Shown here: positions 56,553 to 64,000 of the stretch, piece after piece
Position numbering within the stretch: position 1 is the first letter of the stretch
Layout: each line of letters opens with the position of its first letter
The notes under the pieces: generated by a model
What the model was told of the DNA's origin: nothing
Databases searched by the model: none
Seen by the model: the letters and a program-made list of their open reading frames with translations, nothing else
Assembly: GCF_020520425.1 (NCBI RefSeq)
Contig: NC_079487.1
Span: 127,246,385-127,310,384, forward strand
DNA: 64,000 nt
From: Spinacia oleracea
Taxonomy: Eukaryota > Streptophyta > Magnoliopsida > Caryophyllales > Amaranthaceae
Direction: 5' to 3'
Made by a program: the position numbers and the translations under genes

Positions 56553-57073
56553 ATTGCATCGTATGTAAATGCATTTTTTGTAATGTACGGCATTCACACG
56601 TACTTGTAATAACTAATAAGTAATCAAATTTGTAATGAGTATACCTAAAGATTAAAATAAAATGGAAAACGATCTTTTTTAGTTGACTACTTAGCTTTGA
56701 CAAAATTATTTACCAAAATTGTCATTTTCAAATTCTAATTCCTAAACTAGCTAAGAATTTTAACTGTGTTTTAAAATTTATTAAACGGCTTTGGTTTGGG
56801 TGCTTTTTACGTAAATATGGAAAAAGATTAATACTTTTTATATTCCATAATAGGAATATATGTATGGATCGGAGTATCATTTTTTGCTTCCTGTACTATT
56901 TTTTTTAGATTTTTTTTTTTTTATAATATACCATATAGATCCGAAAATTGAGAAGGACGTTTATTTGTGTTAAATAATTCAGCATTGACTATTCTAGATT
57001 TCTAGGATAAGATCTTTACGGCTACGTAACAAAACGTCCCACCGTATGTACGATCTTACTCCGTAGGGAGTAA
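56553..57073. repeat. 0.52 kb direct repeat, right copy
   Basis: Near-identical to 48666-49187. Here GGAGTAA runs on into TTACTAATTAATCAG, so this copy preserves the A|T join at which the Helitron-like terminus sits in the left copy. Confidence 0.93.
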
Positions 57074-57297
57074 TTACTAATTAATCAGATCAAGTAGTGT
57101 AGATCAGAGGCTTAGGCGATTGAGGAGGAATGCACGTGTATTGCATCTTATATTCCTATGAATGATCTATGTCATGACGTATTCACGCTCGAGGTTGTAA
57201 ATGGGGTCAATGCAAAATTGCTTTAAGCAAACATAGACTTTTGGTCATTTTCAGTACAACAGAATTAATTTTATTGACTAAAATTAATTATTCATGT

Positions 57298-57834
57298 TTC
57301 CTCCCACTGCAAGAATTTGTATGTTTAACGACGACCTAATAACGACGGGTCAAAAATTCCGTCGCAAAAGGATTTTGCGACGGGGAAAACTACCAAACAA
57401 TGACGGAAAAAACCGTCGCAAATATCTTTTACGACGGGTTAACGACGGGATTTTTAATTTACGAGGGCCCCCTTTTATGACGGGTTCGCGACAGGGAATT
57501 CCGTCGTTAATCAACGATTATAGGCCTTTCGCGACGGGGTTTCCCGTCGTTAATGGTAGAATTTCTTGTAGTGTCTGTATTTAATTAAAAGATACACTTT
57601 TTTTAATTGGTCGTATTTAATTAAAAGATACATTATTTTTGGGCATATCATTGTCCCACTGCCAATTATATTTATATTTCTCTTATACTTGTGCTCCTAC
57701 ATTTACTCACATTATCTTTTTGCTACAATAAATAATTCATCCACTATCTCACTTTCATCTTATTTTAATAAACCACTCTCCTAAAATTTTGTGTACGTCA
57801 TCAAAATACATCTTTTAATTAAATATGGAGGGAG
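57298..57834. mobile_element. Stowaway-like MITE interrupted by a CACTA MITE
   Basis: The right end TTTTAATTAAATATGGAGGGAG is followed by TA. The left part, CCTCC, is separated by the CACTA MITE from TGTATTTAATTAAAAGATAC, the inverted counterpart. The TTTAATTAAAAGATAC word is repeated in tandem at about 57584 and 57610. Confidence 0.6.
57305..57573. mobile_element. CACTA-type MITE with CGACGGG repeats
   Basis: Starts CACTGCAAGAATTTG and ends GAATTTCTTGTAGTG; flanks TCC and TCT are a near-match 3 bp duplication. 269 bp built almost entirely of CGACGGG/CCGTCG subterminal words, as in the 2.7 kb element at 19571-22277, of which it is a deletion relative. Confidence 0.75.
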
Positions 57835-57836
57835 TA

Positions 57837-58341
57837 ACTATTGAGATTCTGTGAATATGAAATGACCCAGGCCACTCAAGATGTAATAAGTCCACAAACT
57901 TATACTCAGTAAGATAGTGTTTATAGTCCTCATTGCGAAGGAACAACCAATAGAGGTTAACTAGTGGCTTAGACATGCCTAGTTATGAAAGGCCCAATAA
58001 ACTTTAGCTGTGATACCATGTTAAATGTCAGACATTAGGAAATAGGCCTGGGCAACCGCTTAAGGAGGTGGGAGTTCAGTCCAATTATAAGCTCAATAGA
58101 GGTTCGATATTAAAACCAAAATTGACAATAGTGAGAATAACTCCACGATCTTATAATGTGGTATTTTTTTCCTTTTTCTCCGATGTGAAACAAATCAGAT
58201 GTCTCTATTGTTGGGACATTCTACTGAATTTTATGAATCATGTAATCATGGAGGATAAACCTCCCTAGACCTCTTGCTTGTTGTCTTTAATGGATTTATT
58301 CCCAGCTTTGCATAAAAAAACAAAAACAAATCACAATTATA
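57837..58341. other. Intergenic, possible old LTR scrap
   Basis: GTGATACCATGTTAAATGTC near 58010 resembles an LTR/primer-site junction. No element could be delimited and no gene is supported. Confidence 0.35.
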
Positions 58342-58595
58342 CTACCTCCATTTCAAAAAGATCTTTACAGTTACTATTTGCACGGACTCCAATGCAATAT
58401 TTAACTACTAATATATCCAATTTCGTATGTGAAAAATTATAAAAATTTGATATTCTGAAAATACATCCCGAGATCAATCTAACAAGATCTTACATGTAAC
58501 GTTTTGATGTATATAATGGTGAGAATTTACGGTCAAAGTTTTTATACTTTGGACATATTTTCCAAAGCGTAAAGAACTTTCTGAAACGAAGGTGG
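58342..58595. mobile_element. Stowaway-like MITE, relative of 1595-1852
   Basis: Ends CTACCTCCATTTC and GAAACGAAGGTGG, flanked by TA. It shares AACAAGATCTTACATGTAA and TAAAGAACTTTCTGAAACG with the element at 1595-1852, inverted. Confidence 0.65.
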
Positions 58596-58597
58596 TA

Positions 58598-60150
58598 TAA
58601 CATTAGGTTTCAAAAAATGACCGGTTGTTCACTAAACAGTGGGTTGGTGATGATAATGATGATGGGCACATAACATTAGGTTTCAATACTGAGTAAGTAA
58701 TGAAATAAAAGTTCTTGTTATATTCTCGTTTAATGAACGAACAATTATATAATAATTGTTAAGCCGTCTATTAAAATGTCAATTTTATCGAAAACTTGTG
58801 GTTTTAGTGGAAATCAAGAATTCAAGATCAAGCCTTGTAATTCTACTTTGAGTCCATAGTTGGAACTTGAAAGTTGGAACCCGCCCAAAATCATAAATTT
58901 GTGAAATTTTTAAAGCTAAAATGTTAAATGGCCCATGGACCTTATTATTAAGTAGTAATATAAACATAAACAGAAAGCCGAATAAATTGTTGTCGCTGAC
59001 TCACTTGTCCCTCCACGGAAGAAGAAATATAAAGGGTCTCTGGCAGAAGTAGGAAGTCTCAATCTCTTTTTGCTCAATTTGGTGAAGTTTTGAAGAAGTT
59101 CTAGACTTTAGAACTTCAGGTATAGAGAAAGAGAAAAGAGAGAGATCATTTTATTGATTAGAAAGAATCAATATTATTACAACAAGAAGCTTGTACAGTT
59201 GTACATGGTAGTCTATTTATATGACTGTAATACAAAGCTCATGTTTGTGATCAAGGAATCAATTGTAACTGATTCTTATAACCTATAACAAACTAGTACA
59301 TGTCATCAATCTGTGTGTAGAACTGACGTGTCACTAGTCCGTGCACCTTGGTCTTCCAAGCTAAACAACTTTAGCAATGTAGTAACTAACTGCTGGTTGT
59401 GTTTGTTGTTGTCAACTTGATCAGCAGTCTGGTCATATACTCCAATAAGTTTGGGTGGAAAAATTTTACAACAATTATTCAAAGTTTTAGCTTGTTGTGC
59501 AAGTGGAAAATTTTTACTTCCATCATTCCATAAAGATGCATGTTTTTTTTATTTTTCACGTTTTTCAATGCATATTTTATATATTTTTATCTCAAATTAT
59601 ACGATAGTAAAATTATATATACAATATTGACATTTTTAAAGTATTCGATGAGACAAATTAAACATGTACAAGTTTTTTCTCATATATTTGAATAAATTTA
59701 CAAGATAATATTCAACTGTAAATAGTGTCAAAATTCTTATGAAACAAAAGGCGAGTAAAACAATAATTTGAATTTAAACTTTACCTACCCAAAAAATTGA
59801 GTGGAAAAACTTTATAACAATAATTCAATTTAAGCAAATAAATGTATTAATTTTATCATAATGGATGAATTCCAAAAGTAAACAATAAACCTTGACTTGA
59901 GAATTGAAGTTAAGACTTGCAACATGCAACATGCAAGTTTAAACTTTTTTTACTTAGCTTGCAACATGCAAGTTTGACTTTCATGCTTACATAAAGTTGA
60001 TATCATATTGAGACAAATCATTAAAGATAAACATATTCCGTATTTTTGTAATACATAGAGTCTATAAATAGCGTAAATGTTAAAGTGTAACCATTAAAGT
60101 TAACCGGAAGGAGAACCGGAGAAGGATGATAGTATTAATTGTCAAAATCT
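58598..60150. other. Intergenic, nothing recognised
   Basis: AT-rich; GCAACATGCAA repeats near 59920. No supported gene. Confidence 0.45.
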
Positions 60151-60777
60151 TTAAGCTTTCTTGAACTTAACCAAAAGAGGACGATCGGTAAGACCAAGAA
60201 ACCTAGTGCCATCTTCCCCAATAAAAACACCAACATCCCCACACATGACCGTACAAAAGATACAAACACCTGGGCAAAACGACACCTTATAATCATACAT
60301 CCCACTCCCAGCCTTCTCAATCCGGAACCAGTTACTCAAGGTATCGACACCCGGGTTTCCGATTGTTCCTCCAGTCGCCACGTGTTGTTTTCCGGTGGCC
60401 TCGTCGAAGGCCAGCATCCATCCGGTGGATTGTACGCAGATGGAGGCGGCATCGAAGACGATGTTGACGTCACCCCCTAAAGGGACTCTTTTCTCATTTG
60501 GGTTGACCGGGTAGATTTTAAGAGGTAGGCCGTTTGAGACTTCGTGGTTTTCTTGGGCTACGTAGAGTGGGCATGATTGTGTGGTGTTTATGGGTGTCAT
60601 TGTAAGGCCCCCGCCTCGGCCTCGGATCACGGGAAGGATGTAGTAGGTGGAGCCGGTTTGGAGAGGGCGGCCGTTGATATCGAAGACCGGGGTTATTTTT
60701 GCGGCCGCGGTGGTGGATGGAGGAGAGGAAAGGAGGAAGAAGAGAAAGGTGGCTGCTGAGAGGATAAAATTAGTCAT
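60151..60777 (-). CDS. Kunitz inhibitor, miraculin-like, six cysteines
   Basis: An intronless gene of 208 codons. The signal peptide MTNFILSAATFLFFLLSSPP is followed by PVFDINGRPL...STYYILP (Phe replaces the usual Leu before Asp in the signature). Cysteines: SCPLYVAQ, ICVQSTGWML and FCPGVCIFCTVMCGD, six in all. The loop ENHEVSNGLPLKIYPVN is the same as in the gene at 16380, so the two are probably the closest pair. The frame is intact and ends PLLVKFKKA. TATA-like sequence lies about 70 bp upstream. Confidence 0.95.
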   Translation of the reverse strand: MTNFILSAATFLFFLLSSPPSTTAAAKITPVFDINGRPLQTGSTYYILPVIRGRGGGLTMTPINTTQSCPLYVAQENHEVSNGLPLKIYPVNPNEKRVPLGGDVNIVFDAASICVQSTGWMLAFDEATGKQHVATGGTIGNPGVDTLSNWFRIEKAGSGMYDYKVSFCPGVCIFCTVMCGDVGVFIGEDGTRFLGLTDRPLLVKFKKA

Positions 60778-60845
60778 TTTCGTTGACTTTTTAAGCTGAG
60801 ATATGATAGGCTAGGGGATGAAGAAACGGAAGTAGTTTAGGAGGT

Positions 60846-60853
60846 GTATATAA
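60846..60853 (-). promoter_or_regulatory. TATA box of the Kunitz gene at 60151
   Basis: TTTATATACA on the minus strand, about 70 bp upstream of the start codon. Confidence 0.55.
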
Positions 60854-60958
60854 AACGAGTTGAGTAAAGTACATTCAATCCTGAAAATATAATTATAATC
60901 CATTTTTCTTACATTGGTTTCTTGCAAGTTGGGGAAAGGATAACGAAATTTCCAACTA

Positions 60959-61281
60959 CTCCCCCGTCCCTTAATACTCGCACCGCTTTTCTTTTCGGGT
61001 CGTCCCTTAATACTTGCACCGCTTCTATAAATGGATATTTATACCAATATTATATTATTTCTCACACTTACTTACTAACCCCATCTGCACCCCTATTCCC
61101 TACAAAAAATCATTTAAAAACCCACACTCCCACTCACCACTCTCCACCTCTTATACTTTTTTCACTAACTATTAAAAAAATACCCCACTATCAACTAACA
61201 CTCATTAAATTAATAAGTCAATTCAAATGTCTTAAACTCCGCACCGGTCAAACCGGTGCGAGTATTAAGGGACGGAGGGAG
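60959..61281. mobile_element. Stowaway MITE
   Basis: Ends CTCCCCCGTCCCTTAATACT and AGTATTAAGGGACGGAGGGAG flanked by TA. 323 bp, no coding capacity. The left TIR inner part (CGTCCCTTAATACTTGCACC) is repeated once. It lies about 180 bp upstream of the Kunitz start at 60777, so it may be part of the promoter region. Confidence 0.88.
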
Positions 61282-61351
61282 TATATAATATCGATCGTTC
61301 CTTTTATTGTAAGATCCTACAAGTATAAAGTTGCATATACGTAGTATATAA

Positions 61352-62883
61352 GATTTTTTTTTTTTAAAAACAAGATAAAAAGAAAGAAACTCCCCTCCGC
61401 ACGAGGATAACTCCTAAGTAATCATCATTTACAATAGACTATAACTGCAGACTGTTACTAAAATCAATATACATAGAATGGGACTAGGGATGGCAATGGG
61501 TCGGATCTGGACCGGGTCCGACAGGATCCAGACCCAGACCCGCTTTTTAAGAGGTGGATCCAGATCCGACCCAGATCCGTTGGGTCCAAAAAAATCAGAT
61601 CCAGACCCAGATCCACTGGGTCTAATGGGTTTAGGGTCAGGTCTGGGTCCTAAATGGGTCTAAGCGTATTTGTTTTCCAAAAAAAATTGTCCCTCATTTT
61701 TCTTATAATATGTAATTTTTTCGCCCATTTTTTGTATGTAAACGTAACGTTGCTTTAATAAAACCACTAAATATGGAATATTCGTTAATTTTGTTTAGGA
61801 AAAAAAATCATATTAGCCTTGTGATACAATAAGTATTTAAAGTTTCTAATATTATTATTTATATGTCACATCAAACAATTTTTAAATAGTTTAGTATCAT
61901 AAGAATTGAATAAAGTTTAGCACGCAAAGATTGAATTATATTTAAATTTTAATAATTTTTTTAAAATTATATATATGGGTCTGTGTGTCGGATCTGGACC
62001 GGATCTGGATCTTTAATTCTTGGACCCGGACCCAGACCCGCCCCATTGAACAAAGACCCAGATCCGCCCCAGATCCACAGGGTCTAATTTTTTTGGACCC
62101 AGACCCTTAAAAATGGACCGGGTCCAACCGGATCTGGGTCGGATCTTGGACCCATTGCCATCCCTAAATGGGACACTAGATGACCAACGTTCGCAATCCA
62201 ATATGTCGCTCTGTTGGCTTCTCTGTACACGTGCTGAATCTGAACATTTTGGAATTGCTGAAGAAGTATTCGAATGTCTTGAACAATGTTTTGTAGCTTC
62301 CAAGGCGTTTTCCAGATCTTTTTCACCGTATTAATAACAAGTAGATTATCGCCTTCGACGTGAAGATTTTGAATACCAAGACGGATCGTTTCTTGAATGC
62401 CTTTGTGAAGAGCCAAAACTTCTTCCATAAAAACTTGTGTGCTTCAGGTTGAAGGTAATAGCTGAAGAGACTTTGCCAGTGCTATCTCTGATGATGACAC
62501 CTGCGACTGCTAAATGGGATTTGCAAGAATCGTCGAAATTGAGTTTGTAGGCTCCCGTAGGGGAGGAAACCATCTAACTAAGATGGGAGAAGGGGTATGA
62601 ATAGTAGGAGAGGAGGAGTTGTTTGAAAGGGGTACCTCTAAGTTGTTGGGAGTTAATATGGAGCCGGAGCTCCTATTCCTTGTAGGCATTTACAGCCTTA
62701 AAGTAGTAGCAACAAGCGGACATAATAGTGTTGGAGAAAACACAATCATTTCTTTCCTTCCATATTGACCATGCTAAATAAATACATTTATGCAAAACAA
62801 TGCGATGATTTCTTAGGTGTTCTAAAGTGTCAAGAAAATCTTCTAAAGGGATAGTCTGTCCTAGCCACTTTCTTAGGTGTTCA
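61352..62883 (-). mobile_element. 5'-truncated L1-type LINE, split by a hAT element
   Basis: A minus-strand LINE tail. It ends in a poly-A (T run from about 61352). RNase H parts read AYKLNFDDSCKSHLAVAGVI and VEGDNLLVINTVKKIWKTPW, then QHVYREANRATYWIANVGHL. Upstream, LAWSIWKERNDCVF is the typical end of the zf-RVT region. The two RNase H parts are in different frames near 62430, and a stop separates the upstream part, so it is dead. TAGTATATAAGA beside the poly-T and TAGTATATGAGA near 62888 may be a target duplication. Confidence 0.75.
61485..62166. mobile_element. hAT-type non-autonomous element
   Basis: Starts TAGGGATGGCAATGGGTCGG and ends GACCCATTGCCATCCCTA, with a perfect 8 bp target duplication AATGGGAC (61477-61484 and 62167-62174), as in hAT elements. 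682 bp; the subterminal parts are arrays of GGATCTGG/CCAGATCC words. It has no transposase and sits inside the LINE. Confidence 0.9.
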
Positions 62884-62999
62884 TAGTATATGAGATATAT
62901 AAACTCTACTTTAAACTTGTAAACTAACCGTATACGGAGTATGAAAGTAATAAAGGTTGCATATTGTAATAATAATATTAGTAGTAGTGACTGGCTAGA

Positions 63000-63260
63000 T
63001 CTGGAAAACGGGTCGTTTGGATCGGTTTCGGATCAGGTCCATTCGGGTCGGGTCATTTCGTGTTATTTTCCTTTCAGGTCAGTTTCGGGTATAGATCAGG
63101 TCCATTCGGGTTTCGGGTAACTTCGGTTTTTTATAATTGGGTCGGGTCAGGTTCGGGTCAGGATTTCGGGTCAATGTCGGATCGGTTCATATCGGATCGG
63201 GTTTTTCGGGTTCGGGTTTTTCGGGTTAGATCGGGTTTTTCGAGTTGGATCAGATTTTTC
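63000..63260 (+). repeat. TCGGGT-rich simple repeat
   Basis: Irregular array of TTCGGGT, GGATCGG and GGGTCGG words. It resembles the subterminal repeats of hAT-type elements, but no ends were found. The open frame across it is an artefact. Confidence 0.6.
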
Positions 63261-63384
63261 GTGTTTCGAGTTTTGATTACGTTTTTTGTCTTTAGATTTG
63301 GTGGTCACTATCATAATATTGTCAAACATTTTTCCTATAAGATAAAAGAGTATAAATTAATATAAAGAAAATAATAACAATAAT

Positions 63385-63430
63385 AATAATATCAAAATCA
63401 AAATCAAAATCAAAATCAAAATCAAATAAT
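63385..63430. repeat. AATAAT / AATCAA microsatellite
   Basis: About six units of AATCAA followed by AATAAT units. Confidence 0.85.
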
Positions 63431-63466
63431 AATAATATGAAAAGCTAAAAAAACTTGTATTTAAAA

Positions 63467-63720
63467 CTACGGATTTTTCATGAAATACCCCTCAATTTTC
63501 ACGAAATTCACCAAATGCCCCTCAACTTTCAGAAATTCACCAAATGCCCCTCACCTTTAATATAATACCCAAACTACCCTTACTAATGACGCGCCGTTAG
63601 TCCGCCGTTAGTCTGCCGTTAGCCTACTTTTCTAATTCACCAAATGCCCCTACAATGTAACTTATTTCACCAAATACCCCTATTTTAAAATATAATTCAC
63701 CAAATGCCCAAATGTAAAAA
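63467..63720. repeat. TTCACCAAATGCCCCT dispersed tandem repeat
   Basis: At least five imperfect copies of TTCACCAAATGCCCCT, plus GCCGTTAGTC(T/C) repeated three times near 63592-63622. It may be the terminal region of a Mutator-like element or a promoter-associated repeat. Confidence 0.6.
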
Positions 63721-63783
63721 TTACCTTTTTAAAGCCCAACGGCTAGTTTTTGGAATTGAAAAATAGCCGTAGCTTATTGTTTT

Positions 63784-63793
63784 AGTATAAATA
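63784..63793 (+). promoter_or_regulatory. TATA box of the edge gene
   Basis: GTATAAATAA about 70 bp upstream of the ATG at 63859. Confidence 0.6.
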
Positions 63794-63858
63794 ACCCTGT
63801 TCTGAGTGTTTATTTAGTCACCAAATTGTTTTGTTGTAGTTTCATCTCATTTTGTGTC

Positions 63859-64000
63859 ATGAGTTATCATTCAAAATCATCATCCACACATAATGAGTCC
63901 ACATATGTTAGAGTCCCAAATAAAATCTGTTATCGTGGGAGAAAATTTGTCATTCGTAGCTCCGATACAACACTCATTCCACAAAGGGTATACTACAAGT
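63859..64000 (+). CDS. Partial gene, possible GRF-type zinc finger
   Basis: ATG at 63859 opens a frame that runs off the window: MSYHSKSSSTHNESTYVRVP, then NKICYRGRKFVIRSSDTTLI and PQRVYYK. A Cys followed by GRK and an S-DTT--P-R-YYK spacing is like the N-terminal half of GRF zinc fingers, which are found in small plant proteins and in some transposon-linked proteins. The second Cys pair would lie outside the window. A TATA box is well placed. Only about 47 residues are visible, so the call is tentative. Confidence 0.5.
   Translation, partial: MSYHSKSSSTHNESTYVRVPNKICYRGRKFVIRSSDTTLIPQRVYYK

Noticed and set aside
48666-57073. The 0.52 kb direct repeats as LTRs of one large retrotransposon
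   Set aside because: They lack TG...CA ends, primer site and polypurine tract, and no pol gene lies between them.
63060-63365. Ser/Gly/Phe/Arg-rich frame
   Set aside because: Translation of the TCGGGT-rich repeat.

Overview
The window is nuclear DNA of a flowering plant. It is AT-rich (visibly about one third GC), has spliced genes with GT-AG introns, Kunitz/miraculin-type inhibitor genes, a COBRA-like cell-wall gene, plant Copia elements with initiator-Met primer sites, and dense PIF/Harbinger, Stowaway, Mutator, hAT and CACTA-type elements. The very frequent short motif ACGGAGTA/TACTCCGT and the miraculin-like array would fit Amaranthaceae (spinach/beet/quinoa group). That assignment is inference.

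Host genes. The backbone is a dispersed cluster of seven Kunitz-type inhibitor genes at 2816-4511, 16380-17000, 23314-23943, 25163-25811, 47847-48494 and 60151-60777 (all minus strand) and 41576-42187 (plus). Five look intact. One (2816-4511) has a LINE inside its signal-peptide codons, and one (25163-25811) has a small frameshift. Two subtypes are present: a six-cysteine miraculin-like type (five copies) and a four-cysteine type (the copies at 2816 and 41576). The other complete host gene is a three-exon COBRA-like (COBL7-type) GPI-anchored protein at 9740-12191. A partial gene with a possible GRF-type zinc finger enters the right edge at 63859.

Mobile DNA fills most of the rest. 1-2.8 kb: PIF/Harbinger and Stowaway MITEs. 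3.5-4.5 kb: LINE in a Kunitz gene. 6.1-7.7 kb: AT repeats and a Mutator-like element with a duplicated terminal repeat. 13-15.4 kb: MITEs and a doubtful exon pair. 17.7-22.3 kb: a MITE, a 1.4 kb Mariner/Stowaway-type element and a 2.7 kb CACTA-type element with another inverted-repeat element nested inside. 28.7-40.8 kb: a Copia element with apparently identical LTRs split by two CACTA-type elements (2.9 and 3.9 kb). 42.3-45.7 kb: an incomplete Copia element. 48.7-57.1 kb: a block bounded by 0.52 kb direct repeats, holding Helitron-like ends, a 4.7 kb CACTA-type element with captured GPAT9-like exons, and a 2.0 kb solo LTR inside that. 57.3-63.7 kb: nested MITEs, the last Kunitz gene, a LINE split by a hAT element, and satellite-like repeats.

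No bacterial-type operon, CRISPR array, rRNA or convincing tRNA gene was seen. The strongest novelty is structural: exon capture inside CACTA-type elements, young nested insertions with exact target-site duplications, and the layered fate of a defence-inhibitor gene cluster. No wholly new biological system could be demonstrated from the sequence alone.
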